Below are positions 1 through 11,685 of a stretch of 64,000 nt of DNA, one piece after another. Where the stretch lies: positions 124,001 to 188,000 of the forward strand of contig NZ_JPOK01000004.1 in the NCBI RefSeq assembly GCF_000733865.1, read 5' to 3'. A model generated the notes under the pieces. That model saw only the letters and a list, made by a program, of their open reading frames with translations, had not been told where the DNA came from and searched no databases. Each line of letters opens with the position of its first letter. Position 1 is the first letter of the stretch. This stretch comes from Mycoplasma buteonis (GTDB lineage Bacteria > Bacillota_I > Bacilli_A > Mycoplasmatales > Metamycoplasmataceae). A program made the translations under genes and the position numbers.

Positions 1-586
1 ATCCCTCTAGCATTTTGGTAAATCTTGGAAATGCAAAATAAATAATTGTTATTAAGATAACCGTTACTATAAAAATGACAATTAATAACACTAAAGCTAG
101 CTTTACATTAGAACTAAAAGCCATAATAATAGCTCCAACAAGCATAAAAGGTGAACGTACAAAAGCTCTAATAACCATCATATAAGCATTTTGGATATTA
201 GTGATATCGTTTGTTAGTCTTGTAATTAGGGAAGCTTTAGAATAGTTATCAAAATTAGCGAAAGAAAAACTTTCAATATTTTTAAACATACTATATCTTA
301 AGTTTTTAGCAACTCCTGCTGTTGCTTTTGATGCAAAAAATCCACTAATCATTCCGCTGGCTAGTGAAATAATTGCTAAAGTAAAAATAATTCCTGAATA
401 CTGTCAAATAATAGTTTTATTTGATAAAGTAATACCTTGATCAATTAAAATTGAAGTTAAACGAGGAATAAAAATTGCACAAATAACTTCAATAATCACA
501 AAAATAATTGAAAGCATAGATGCCATTCGATAATTATGAGTTTGTGAAAATAAAGTCACTCTATTTTTGTTTTGTTTCGAGTCCAT
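1..586 (-). CDS. ABC transporter, membrane/ATP-binding type (partial)
   Basis: This is the N-terminal part (about 195 residues) of an ABC exporter subunit; the gene runs off the left edge. It starts MDSKQNKNRVTLFSQ and contains several hydrophobic helices. The stretch with SLITRLTNDITNIQNAYM is the conserved intracellular coupling region of type-1 ABC exporter membrane domains (multidrug/lipid exporters of the MdlB/LmrA type). A GAAGGGA ribosome-binding site precedes the ATG. Three in-frame UGA codons are read as Trp. The ATPase domain is outside the window, so the substrate cannot be inferred. Confidence 0.85.
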
Positions 587-723
587 TTTGTCCCTTCTAT
601 TTTTTTATATTTACTTATAATAAATATTTTTTATTTTACATGTATTTTGCAAAATAATGATTATTCTTAAAATAAAATAAAGCGATAAAGTTATAATTTA
701 ATAAATAATTGAAAAGAGGTTAA
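587..723. promoter_or_regulatory. Divergent intergenic promoter region
   Basis: This AT-rich spacer separates the minus-strand ABC transporter from the plus-strand coiled-coil gene. On the plus strand a TATAAT box lies at 692-697, followed by an AAAGAGG ribosome-binding site just before the ATG at 724. No clear -35 box was seen. Confidence 0.5.
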
Positions 724-2280
724 ATGTTAGGATTTTATATATTTTTATTAGTGCTGCTTACCATCTGCTTAATAGGTTTATTAGTTATGTTTTCAAAAAA
801 CTTAATTTTGAAAAAATTTGCAACAAAAAGTAATAAATCTTTTATCTTTGCACAGCAATCATTAAATAATGCTAAAAACACTTTAAAAAAAGCTGAAGTA
901 CTGCAAAGAACTAAAAAAAATGATTATCAAAAAACTTATTTACAATTGCAAAAGCTTTTTGGTGATATGGAGCGTAGCTTCGAGAGTATTCAGCAGCTAT
1001 ATTTTCAAATCAATGAATTGGCAGTTCAATATAAATATTTAAAAACTATGAAATTTAAAGAAAGCTTTAATTTTCAAAATTATAAATTTAACGAACTTTT
1101 TGCACATTTTTCAAAAATTGCTGATGAGTTCCAAATTCCTTGAACAATTATTGATGAAGATTTTTCAAATATTTTGGACGTTTCACAACACTTATTAAAA
1201 TTTATTGAAACTAAAAAATACACAATTCCGTTTTACTTTAATAAGTATCGTGAAAATATTTTAGACTTTAGAAAAGAACTCAATTTAGTAGAGCAAGCTA
1301 AAATTAATGCTGAATTTAATCAAGCTAACTTACAATTAGATAATTTAAAAAATCAAATTAAAAATTTAATTACAGATGTTAATTCTTTAGAAAAAATTGA
1401 ATATTCAATGCATCACAATTTACCAGATGTGTTATATAAAAAAGCTAATAGTTCGCAACTTTCACAAGCTGCAAGAAATTACTATCATAATTTATATGCT
1501 GATTTAGAAAAAATGATTAGCAACTCTGATCAGCTAACAAATGAACAAATTATCACACGGATCAGAAGCATTTATCAAATGATTTATAGCATGCATTATG
1601 ATAGTGCAAAAAAAGTTTTACTCAAGAAGTTTTACACTCAAAATAGCGCTTTAATTCAGCAAGTTTTAACTGATTACAAATTACAAATTAACAATTTAAA
1701 AAAACCATCTAACAAATTAGTTGAAACTTATGCTAATTTAAACAAAATTGCTGCAACTTTACAAAATATTGAAAATTTCGAAACAGCTTTAAATAATTTA
1801 AAGTATTTTTTAACTTTAGCTAAAACATTTGATCGTGAATATTTTTACATTATTCAAAAAAATCAACTAAAAAGTACACATACATGTGCCTGAGTTGAAG
1901 AGATTTTTGACAGTATTAATTTTTACTTTTTAATTACAACTAGTGAATTTTTAGATAGTTCGGAAACAACTAACAAAAAAATTGATGAATTAATAAAAAT
2001 ATATAATAAACATTTTGCTAAAATTAATAATACAACTGAAATTGAAAATATTTGAAATGATTGAACTCAAAAGCTAACTGAGTTAACACAAATTATCGCT
2101 CAAAATGAAGAGTATCTGAAAATGTATAAAGTGTTAGAAGCTCATATTTCAAATGCTTCAAAATTCCGTTCAAAAACAAATGAAACAAAAGAAGTTTTAA
2201 AACAAGCTAAAATTGAACTTTTAAATAAAAAGTATCAAGAAGCTTATGCAATCTTGAAAAATTTCGCACGCAAAAACTAG
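724..2280 (+). CDS. EzrA-like membrane-anchored coiled-coil protein
   Basis: A 518-residue protein with one N-terminal transmembrane segment (about residues 3-23) followed by a long Lys/Glu/Asn-rich helical region with heptad-like spacing, i.e. coiled coil to the C-terminus. It is read through UGA Trp codons at 1141 and 1891 and others. Size and architecture match EzrA (N-terminal TM plus about 540 residues of coiled coil), the regulator of FtsZ-ring formation in Firmicutes. In Bacillus ezrA lies close to thiI, which is the next gene here (8 bp gap). Sequence identity is not obvious by eye, so the EzrA assignment is an inference from architecture and position. An SMC-like or generic coiled-coil protein is the alternative. 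Confidence 0.6.
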
Positions 2281-2288
2281 GAGAGAAA

Positions 2289-3443
2289 ATGAACTACGAT
2301 AAAATTTTAATTCGTTATGGTGAATTAGTTCTAAAAAAGAAAAACAGAAAAACATTCATTAATCAATTAACTAACAATATTTTACATATTGTTGGTGAAC
2401 AACCACAAGTTGAATTTGATAGAATGTATCTTTCTTATTCAGAGCATAATTTAGCTAAAATGGAATATATTTTCGGAATTAGTTCATACTCTCCTGTAAT
2501 GGTTGTTGAAAACGATATTGAAGTTTTTAAAACAAAAATTCTTAAAATGATAAACCAAACAACAAAAACTTTTAAAATTCAAGCACGCAGAAATAACAAA
2601 AATTTCGCTTACCGAAGCGACAGCCTTAACCAAATATTAGGTGCTCATGTACTTAAAAATACAGAGCTTAAAGTAGACGTACATAATCCAGATCAAGTTT
2701 TCTATGTAGAAGTTCGACAACGAAATACATACATTTTTTCTGATTATAAACGAGGATTAGGTGGTTTACCAGTAGGTGTCTCAGGTAAGGTTTTACACCT
2801 TATTTCTGGTGGTTTTGATTCTCCTGTTGCTGCATTTAATTTAATGAAGCGCGGACTAAAAGTTGATTTTTTAACTTTTATCACTCCTCCACAAACTGAT
2901 GAAAGAACAATTGAAAAAATTTCTAATTTAGTGAAAACACTAAATAATTATCAAGTAAGTTCAAATTTACTGGTTGCAGATTATTCATATTTAATGAATT
3001 ACATTGCTATGGTTTCTAAAGAATCATACAAAATCACACTAATGCGACGTTCTTTTTACCGTATTGCACAAGCAATCGCGGACAAATATGGACAATTAGC
3101 TATTTCTAACGGTGATAATCTTGGACAAGTAGCTTCACAGACATTAGAGTCATTAAATACTATTGGGTCAGCAACAAGAATGCAAATCCTGCGACCTTTA
3201 CTTACTTTTGATAAAAACGAAATTATTGATATTGCAAAAAAAATTAAAACACATGATATTTCAATTATTTCAGCTAATGAAACTTGTGAACTATTTGCAC
3301 CCAAAGAACCAGTAACTAAACCAACAATCGATGAAGCATTGCGTTTAGAAGCTGAACTAGATTTATTACCAGAGTTAGAAGAACAATTAGTAACAAGTAG
3401 AATTGAACTCATCAAATTTACCAAAAAAGATTTAACAAACTAA
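2289..3443 (+). CDS. thiI: tRNA 4-thiouridine synthase ThiI
   Basis: A 384-residue ThiI, which transfers sulfur from a cysteine desulfurase to U8 of tRNA. Seen in order: an N-terminal ferredoxin-like region (MNYDKILIRYGELVLKKKNR), a THUMP region (about 60-165), and a PP-loop pyrophosphatase domain whose ATP-binding motif is SGGFDSPVA (about residue 174). The ending at DLTN without a rhodanese domain is the short Gram-positive form. GGAGAG before the ATG serves as ribosome-binding site. It follows the coiled-coil gene by 8 bp and probably shares its transcript. No desulfurase gene is adjacent. Confidence 0.95.
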   Translation: MNYDKILIRYGELVLKKKNRKTFINQLTNNILHIVGEQPQVEFDRMYLSYSEHNLAKMEYIFGISSYSPVMVVENDIEVFKTKILKMINQTTKTFKIQARRNNKNFAYRSDSLNQILGAHVLKNTELKVDVHNPDQVFYVEVRQRNTYIFSDYKRGLGGLPVGVSGKVLHLISGGFDSPVAAFNLMKRGLKVDFLTFITPPQTDERTIEKISNLVKTLNNYQVSSNLLVADYSYLMNYIAMVSKESYKITLMRRSFYRIAQAIADKYGQLAISNGDNLGQVASQTLESLNTIGSATRMQILRPLLTFDKNEIIDIAKKIKTHDISIISANETCELFAPKEPVTKPTIDEALRLEAELDLLPELEEQLVTSRIELIKFTKKDLTN

Positions 3444-3444
3444 A

Positions 3445-3485
3445 GCTAATTTATCCACAAATAAGTGTGATTTTGATAAATTAGC
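3445..3485 (+). promoter_or_regulatory. Long hairpin in thiI-argG leader
   Basis: A perfect 11-bp inverted repeat GCTAATTTATC (3445-3455) / GATAAATTAGC (3475-3485) begins one base after the thiI stop. Inside it CACA and TGTG extend the stem around a six-base loop. The GATAAAT arm could alternatively pair with ATTTATC at 3491-3497, so two folds are possible. It lies directly before a terminator hairpin and argG, so it may belong to an attenuator. It may equally be a 3' processing structure for thiI. Confidence 0.5.
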
Positions 3486-3497
3486 AACATATTTATC

Positions 3498-3530
3498 AAT
3501 TTCATAGGCAACTATGAAATTTTTTATTTT
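3498..3530 (+). terminator. Intrinsic terminator between thiI and argG
   Basis: A perfect 10-bp stem AATTTCATAG / CTATGAAATT with a GCAA tetraloop (3508-3511) is followed by a T-rich run. It sits 18 bases before the argG start, so it could end thiI transcription or control argG by attenuation. Confidence 0.85.
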
Positions 3531-3548
3531 TAGAAAAGGAATTTTATT

Positions 3549-4772
3549 ATGAAAACACAAAACAAAGAAAGAATTTTATTAGCTTACTCAGGAGGACTTG
3601 ATACATCAGTTATCATCCCATGATTAAAAGAAAATTATAATTGCGAAGTTATTGCAATGTTGGGAGAATTAGGAACAGATACTGATCCTGAATTTATTAC
3701 ACAAAAAGCACTCAGTTGTGGTGCTGAAAAAGTTTATATTGAAGATTTAAATGAAGATTACATTCAAAATTATGTTTATCCAACTTTAAAAGCAAACGCC
3801 ATTTATGAAGGAAAGTATTTATTAGGTACTTCAACAGCTAGACCTTGTATTGCTAAAAGAATGGTTGAAATTGCAAAAAAAGAAAACTGCAGCGCTATTG
3901 CTCACGGATGTACTGGAAAAGGAAATGATCAAGTTAGATTTGAACTAGCTATCAAATCACTAGCACCAGAATTAAAAATTATCGCACCATGAAGAACTTG
4001 AGAAATTAAATCCAGAGATCAAGAACTAGAATACGCAATAAAAAGAAATATTCCTGTTCCAGTTACCAAAGAAGAAAACTACTCTAGAGACCAAAATATT
4101 TGACACTTAAGCCATGAAGGAATGGATTTAGAGTTTCCTAAAAATGCACCAAAGTATGATACTTTATTAAAAATGACACAATTTCCAGTCAAAGCTAAAG
4201 ACGAAATATCTACAATAGAAATTGAATTTAAAGAAGGTGTTCCTGTCAGAATTGATAACGTAACAGGAGACGTGCAAATGCTACAATATGCTAACAAAAT
4301 TGGTGGAGAAAACGGAATTGGAATTGTAGATATTGTCGAAAATAGATTAGTAGGAATGAAATCTAGAGGTGTATACGAAACACCTGGAGGTGCAATTTAT
4401 TATGCAGCTCACAGAGAATTAGAATTGCTAAATTTAGACAGAACAACTTTACATTACAAAGATTTAGTAGCTCAAAAATATGCTGAGCTTGTTTATGATG
4501 GAATGTGATTCCACCCGCTAAGAGAAGCGTTAGATAAATTTGTTGATGATTTAAACAAAAATTTAACTGGTATTGTAAAGCTAAACTTATACAAAGGGAA
4601 TATTTTTCCTGCTGGAATTAGTTCTAAATACTCATTACATAGTGAAGAATTATCAACTTTTGGTGAAGATAATGTTTACAATCAAGGTGATGCAACAGGA
4701 TTTATCAATTTATTCGGACTTTCAAGTAAAACAATAGCGCAAATGAAAATTAAAAATAAGAAGGGAAACTAA
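3549..4772 (+). CDS. argG: Argininosuccinate synthase
   Basis: A 407-residue enzyme joining citrulline and aspartate at the cost of ATP to give argininosuccinate. The N-type ATP pyrophosphatase motif [10 protein letters not shown] is near residue 12. [15 protein letters not shown] and [15 protein letters not shown], both diagnostic for the family, follow, as does the C-terminal oligomerisation segment. Length is normal (about 400). UGA Trp codons (for example at 3622) show it is adapted to this genetic code, so any horizontal origin is not recent. AAAAGGA provides the ribosome-binding site. It is followed 8 bp later by argH. Confidence 0.95.
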
Positions 4773-4780
4773 AAAATAAT

Positions 4781-6172
<1,392 letters not shown>

Positions 6173-6219
6173 AGCTTTTTTATTGAATAATTTGAGTTTA
6201 AGCGGTATGCAATTTTTTA

Positions 6220-6237
6220 TGATAAAATAAAATAACT
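6220..6237 (+). promoter_or_regulatory. Extended -10 promoter of prfA
   Basis: TGATAAAAT (TGnTAnnnT type) at 6220-6228 ends 9 nt before the prfA ATG and there is no Shine-Dalgarno sequence between. A start site 6-8 nt after the box would leave almost no 5' leader. Confidence 0.5.
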
Positions 6238-7317
6238 ATGGAAAACACTATTTATAATTCATTATTACAAATCAAAGAAAAGCATGATCAATTAGAGGAA
6301 AAATTAATGCAACCTGATGTTGTGTCAGATATTAAAAACTACACTAAAATTAACAAAGAAATTAATTCAATTAAAGAAATTGTAGTTGCTTTTAATCAAT
6401 ACTTACAAGCTGAAGAAAATTTAAAAAATGCAAAAGAAATGCTCGCAACAGAAAAAGACGAAGAAATGCAATTTTTAGCTAAAAGTGAAATTTCAGAGTC
6501 AGAATCTATTATGGAGAAATTAACTGCAGAATTAAAAATTCTAATTTTACCTAAAGACGAAAACGACAATAAGGATGTTATTGTTGAAATTCGTGGTGCT
6601 GCAGGTGGTGATGAAGCAAATATTTTTGCTGGTGATTTATTTAGAATGTATCAAAAATGATGTGCACAAAATGATATGAAAGCAACAGTTTTAGACTTAT
6701 CAGCAGCTGAAAGTGGTGGTTTCACATTAGTGACATTTTCAGTTAAAGGTGATAAAGCCTATTCTAAATTAAAATTTGAAAACGGAGTACATAGAGTTCA
6801 ACGTGTTCCTGTAACAGAGACAAAAGGTAGAGTTCATACTTCTACTGCAACTGTAACTGTTATGCCTGAAATTGATGATGATATTGAAATTGAAGTTAAA
6901 ACCGAAGATATTCGTATTGATGTTTTCCGTTCAAGCGGTAATGGTGGTCAATCTGTTAATACCACAGATAGTGCGGTCCGTATTACACACTTCCCAAGTG
7001 GGATTGTAGTTTCATGTCAAGAAGGTAAAAGCCAAATTCAAAACAAAGAAATCGCAATGAGAATTTTAAAGTCAAAGCTTTATGACATTGAAATTAAGAA
7101 AAAACAAGAAGAAGAAGCAAGTTATCGTAAATTAGCCGGTAGTGGTGCTCGTAGTGAAAAAATTAGAACATACAATTATCCTCAAGATCGTGTAACTGAT
7201 CACCGTGTAAGTTTTTCGACAAGTCTTTCTCCTGTAATGGAAGGAAAATTAAACCCAATTATTGATGCCCTTCTTGCGGAAGAACAAAACGAAAAAATTA
7301 AAGAAGCCGGAATTTAA
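6238..7317 (+). CDS. prfA: Peptide chain release factor 1
   Basis: A 359-residue class-I release factor for UAA/UAG. Mollicutes use UGA as Trp and lack RF2, so this should be the only release factor. The catalytic GGQ lies in [16 protein letters not shown] (about residue 233). The N-terminal helical domain and the [18 protein letters not shown] segment are present. UGA Trp occurs in YQKWCAQN. The stop overlaps the prmC start (TAATG), a translational coupling that places the modifying enzyme directly after its substrate. Confidence 0.95.
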
Positions 7318-8036
7318 TGCCCACAAAATCAGAATTACTCAGAGAAAAAAGAAGATATGGTTTAGACGAAACTGTATCTTTTTCTGAATTAGAAAAATTA
7401 AATTCAGGAATGCCGGTACAAAAAATTATTGGATATATTGAAATGGCTGATGTAAAAATAGACTTAACAGAAAAAGTACTTATTCCTAGATACGAAACTG
7501 AAGAGCTTATTTACTGAGTTATAGAAGATTTAAAAAATAAAGCAGCTATGAATATTTTAGATTTATGTGCTGGAAGTGGATTTATTGGCATAGCTTTAAA
7601 AAAAGCTATGAATCACCACCAGTTAACTTTAAGTGATATTGATAAAACCGCTATAAAACAAGCTTTATATAATGCTAAATTAAATAAAGTAGATGTAAAC
7701 ATTATTGAATCTGATTTATTTAATAACTTACATAAAAATAGCTTTGATGTTATTGTTTCTAATCCTCCATACATTAAAGAAAGTGAAATTTTATCAAACA
7801 GTGTTTTAGATTTTGAACCACATCATGCTCTATTTGCTAAAAATGATGGTTTAGAATTTTATGAAAAAATACTTTTGGAAGCTAAAAAATATTTAAAAAA
7901 TGCAGTAGGAATTATTTATTTCGAAATTAATGCTTTAGATGAAAAATATTGAATCAATTTACAAGAAAAATATGATTTAGAAATAAGAAAGGATATTGCT
8001 GGTTTGCCTAGAATGGTTAAAATAGCAATTAAATAA
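7317..8036 (+). CDS. prmC: Release factor glutamine methyltransferase
   Basis: A 239-residue SAM-dependent enzyme that N5-methylates the Gln of the GGQ motif of release factor 1. SAM-binding motif I is LDLCAGSGFIGIAL (about residue 79) and the diagnostic catalytic NPPY is in VSNPPYIKESE (about residue 151). The N-terminal substrate-binding region is shorter than in E. coli PrmC (277 aa). It overlaps prfA by 1 base and is separated from trmB by 1 base. Confidence 0.92.
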
Positions 8037-8037
8037 T

Positions 8038-8649
8038 ATGAGATTAAGACACGACAAAACAGCACAAGATAAGCTAAATAGCTCTGAATTTTATTTAAAA
8101 AATTTTCCAATTCAACTTAACGAAAATAATGTCTTGGAAATTGGTTCAGGAAAAGGTGAAATGATTTCTGAATTAGCACGTTTAAATCCTGAAATTACTT
8201 ATTATGCGTTAGAAAAATATCCAACTGTTGCAAAAAAGATTTTGAGTAAAATTGAAAATTTAGATTTAAAAAATTTATTTATTTTAACAGAAGATGCACT
8301 CAAGCTCCCAGAAATTTTTCAAGGAAAAATTGATACAATTTGACTAACTTTTAGTGATCCATGACCTAAAAAAGCTCATACCAAACGTCGCTTAACATAT
8401 AAAACTTTTTTAAATTTATATAAAGAATTACTAAGTGAAAATGGTTACTTATATTTTAAAACTGATAATGATAAATTATTTGAGTATTCAATAGAATCTT
8501 TAATCGAAAATAATTGAGAAATAGTCTTTCAAACTTTTGACTTACACGCTAGTGAATACAATCAAACAAATGTTCAAACTGGCTACGAAATGAAATGATC
8601 ACAACTTGGTAAAAATATTAATTTTTTAATTGCAAAACCGAAAAAATAA
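8038..8649 (+). CDS. trmB: tRNA (guanine-N7)-methyltransferase
   Basis: A 203-residue methyltransferase forming m7G46 in tRNA. The SAM site [12 protein letters not shown] is near residue 34. The family signature [16 protein letters not shown] (about residue 103) and YFKTDND (about 139) are complete. Length is typical for Firmicute TrmB (about 213). It is the last gene of the prfA-prmC-trmB unit, which ends at the terminator immediately downstream. Confidence 0.95.
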
Positions 8650-8653
8650 ATGC

Positions 8654-8681
8654 ACTTAGTTACTTGGTAACTAAGTTTTTC
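8654..8681 (+). terminator. Intrinsic terminator after trmB
   Basis: A 10-bp perfect stem ACTTAGTTAC / GTAACTAAGT with a three-base loop is followed by TTTTTCTTT, only five bases after the trmB stop. Confidence 0.9.
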
Positions 8682-8725
8682 TTTAATTAAAAGTATAAAT
8701 TAGTAAAATTTTAAAAAGGAATAAA

Positions 8726-10462
8726 ATGAACGATAAAGAAAAAGTACTTGAAAAACTTAAAAACGTACCTAAACAACCAGGCGTGTACTTATGAAAAGAT
8801 CAAAACCAGCAAATTATCTATGTTGGAAAAGGAAAAAATCTTTTTAATCGAATGCATCAATATTTTAAAGGTTCGATTAATTCTTTTAAAACCAGCAAGA
8901 TGGTTGAACAAATTGTGGATTTTGATTTTTTTGTATGCAATAACGAACAAGAAGCTTTAATTTTAGAAAAAAATTATATAGAAATTCATAAACCACAATA
9001 CAACATTCAATTGCTAGATGATAAAAGATATCCATATATTTGTTTAAAATTAACTAATAAACTATCAATTACAAGAGAATTTAGAATTAACAAAAGAGAT
9101 GTAAATACCTTTTATTATGGTCCTTTTACTAAAGGTTCGCTAGCAAGAACAATGACCGATATTCTACAACGATTATTTTTATTTGAAAATGGTATTTTAA
9201 TAGAAAACGATAGTTATGAAAATTGAAAAAATAAATTTACACAAATAGTAGAATTATTGAAACTAAAAGATAAAACTTTTGAAAAACTTTTAGAAACTAA
9301 AATGTATCAAGCTGCAGAAACCTTAAATTTTGAATTAGCAAAAGAGTATAAAGATGCCCTTAATTTAATTTCGATGATGCGTGAAAATCAAATTGCTGAA
9401 TTATCTAATTCCAAAAATATAGATGTATTTAGTGTTATTATCACAGAACAATTTGTATGAATTTATGCAGTTTTATACAGATATGGTGTTCAAATTTCGC
9501 ATGAAAAAATTACTTTAGAAAACTTTGGATTAGTTGAAGAAGTTTTAACCAAATTTTTTGAACAATTTTATAAAACAATTGAAAAGCCAGAAAAAATTTT
9601 GATTAGCCATGATTTTAAAGATTTGCATTTGGATATTAATTTTCAAAATAAATTTATTTACCCTGAAAAAGGTGTTTACCATCAAATTTTAGAAAGAGCT
9701 AATAAAAATAATAACATTACCAAAAATACTTTTGAAACAGAAAACATAATGAAACAAACAAAAAATGAATTACTTAAAAATGAAATTAACAGTATTTTCA
9801 GCTTAAGTACTAGTGTTAGAAATATTTTTTTATTTGATAATTCTAATTTAAATAATAATTTTGTTGTGGGTGCTGTTGTGGCTTATCAAAATTTAAAGAA
9901 GAATAAAAGTTTGTACAAAAAATTTAATCACAGTAATTTATCGGACAATTTTACTCGAAAAAGCGATGTCGAATATATGTATTTAACCGTTGCTCGCTTT
10001 TTAAACAGCTTTAAAAATGAGCTGTCTGAAAATGATGTTTTTATAGTTGATGGTGGTAAACAACAAATTGCAGAAGCTATATACGCATTAAAAGAAGCTA
10101 ATTTACCTTTTACAATACCAGTATACGGTTTGATAAAAGATGACTTTCACAGAACTAAACAATTAATTGATGAAAAATACAATCAAATTTCTGTTTCAAA
10201 AGATTTATTTAACTTTTTAAGTCAAATGCAAATTGAAGTAGATAGATTTGCTAAAAGCTTCATGCGTAAAAAACACCTTGCTAATTCTTTTGAAAGTAAA
10301 TTAACACAAATAAAAGGAATTGGAGCAAAAACTGAGCAAAAATTGTTATCTCATTTTAAAACTTATAATAATATCTATAATGCCTCTTTTGAAGAAATAG
10401 AAAAAATAACCAATAAAAAGGTTGCGAAAATTTTAGTTGATGAACTAGGAAACAAAGATTAA
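8726..10462 (+). CDS. uvrC: Excinuclease ABC subunit C
   Basis: A 578-residue nucleotide-excision-repair nuclease. The N-terminal GIY-YIG domain reads PGVYLWKDQNQQIIYVGKGKNL (about residues 18-39). A UvrB-binding UVR segment (LLETKMYQAAETLNFELAKEYKDAL) is near 190-220. The RNase H-like C-terminal nuclease has FIVDGGKQQI, and a terminal helix-hairpin-helix (IKGIGAKTEQKLLSHFK) closes the protein. AAAAAGGA precedes the ATG. Its stop overlaps by 3 bases the stop of the convergent minus-strand gene. Confidence 0.95.
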
Positions 10463-11055
10463 CAAATCAAATTTAAATAATTTACAGCTTTGTAATTTAA
10501 ATACTTAGAAAGTGGTATATATATTACAAATACAATTAACAACATTAAAATAAAACTTATGATTAACAACCAATAAATATTCAGCAACATTTTAAAAAAT
10601 AAAATGTTGCTTTTTTGTTTTTTAATAAAATAACTAATTTTAATTAATAAAATCAGTTTATTAATTAAAGAAAAAATATAAACGAAAAATAAAACTATTA
10701 AAAAAATTAATATAAAAATATAATTGATAATTTTTAATATTAAAAGATTTTTAAAATTAAAATCTGATTCTAGTAAATCAAAATTTTTCAGCAAAAAGTA
10801 ATTTTGAAATTCTTCTTTTGTTTTAGCAAAGTTATTAAAAATATCTTTTATCCATTGAACAAATAAATTTCAATACTCTTTAACAAAATTAAAATTTGCA
10901 GGCTTATTATCTAAGTAATAACTTTGTAAAACCACCATCCACAAAAGTGCATTGCTCGCTAAAATCAAAACAATAACACTGGTAATTAAAATTCAACTTG
11001 AGATTCGAGAAAACTTTAAGTAATTCTTTAAAGTTTGAATAATAGTGTACTTCAT
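10459..11055 (-). CDS. Membrane protein of unknown function
   Basis: A 198-residue protein I do not recognise. It has about three transmembrane segments: one near residues 18-43 (SWILITSVIVLILASNALLW), a long one near 105-135 (IINYIFILIFLIVLFFVYIF) and one near 160-182 (IYWLLIISFILMLLIVFVIY). A hydrophilic region with several Trp (two coded by UGA) lies between the first two. The ATG follows ATGAGGCAAAA, an acceptable ribosome-binding site. It lies downstream of the ArsR-type gene on the same strand with a 66-bp gap, so the two may share a transcript. Confidence 0.6.
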
Positions 11056-11121
11056 TTTTGCCTCATTTAATATGTAAAAAAATATTTAAATGGACAAAAA
11101 AGTGAACAAAAAAAGTCAAAA

Positions 11122-11448
11122 TTATTTTTTGACTTCAAGGTCTGTTGAGCATTTACATTCAAATTTATCAAAATGCTCTAAGTTAATTATTTCTTGCATT
11201 AAGTTTGCATATTTTTGACGAAAAGAGGGAAGCATGTAGTAATAAGAGTATACTCCATTTTTTCGTACACCCACAACTTTATCACGTTTTAAATCGCTAA
11301 GGTGTTTAGAAATATTAGCTTGCTTTTCGTTAAAAATGTCAACAAAAGTGTTAACTTCACACTCATTATCAACACAAGAAAATAAATGAATGATTAATTT
11401 TAATTTAACTTCTTTCGAAAGTAAGCCTAACAATTTCACAGTAGTCAT
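11122..11448 (-). CDS. ArsR-family transcriptional repressor
   Basis: A 108-residue winged-helix repressor. I take the ATG at 11448 as start because GGAG lies 6 nt upstream; an in-frame TTG at 11469 would start inside the probable operator. The recognition helix region EKQANISKHLSDLKRDKVVGVRKNGVYSYYYM is typical ArsR. Cysteines occur in two clusters, FSCVDNECEV (near the family's helix-3 metal site) and FECKCSTD near the C-terminus, which suggests metal or thiol sensing. Candidate targets are itself and the membrane protein downstream. Confidence 0.8.
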   Translation of the reverse strand: MTTVKLLGLLSKEVKLKLIIHLFSCVDNECEVNTFVDIFNEKQANISKHLSDLKRDKVVGVRKNGVYSYYYMLPSFRQKYANLMQEIINLEHFDKFECKCSTDLEVKK

Positions 11449-11458
11449 AACAATCTCC

Positions 11459-11474
11459 AATACTGTCAAGTATT
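11459..11474. promoter_or_regulatory. Candidate ArsR operator
   Basis: A perfect 6-bp inverted repeat with a 4-base centre, AATACTGTCAAGTATT, lies 10 bases before the repressor ATG. On the coding (minus) strand it contains TTGACA. Position and symmetry suit autorepression by the ArsR dimer. Confidence 0.5.
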
Positions 11475-11639
11475 TAATTTTAATTTACAAAATTACTAAA
11501 ACAAAATAAATTAGTTTTATTTATTCCTATACAGTAATTTATATATCAATAATTTTAAACTATTAAAGAAATAATATTTAAAAAATTAATAAAGAAATAT
11601 ATTTTTAAGCAAAATTAAAAGTTTTTCATCTACATAATA

Positions 11640-11675
11640 AATAAAATCTCTATCAAATAGTGATAGAGAAAATAT
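11640..11675 (-). terminator. Intrinsic terminator after the helicase gene
   Basis: A 9-bp perfect stem TCTCTATCA / TGATAGAGA around AATAG is followed, reading the minus strand, by TTTTATTT. It lies about 16 bases past the helicase stop. Confidence 0.8.
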
Positions 11676-11685
11676 TTATAATGTT

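Noticed and set aside
3056-3424. 122-residue minus-strand ORF
   Set aside because: It lies entirely inside thiI, has no ribosome-binding site and its sequence is an antisense shadow.
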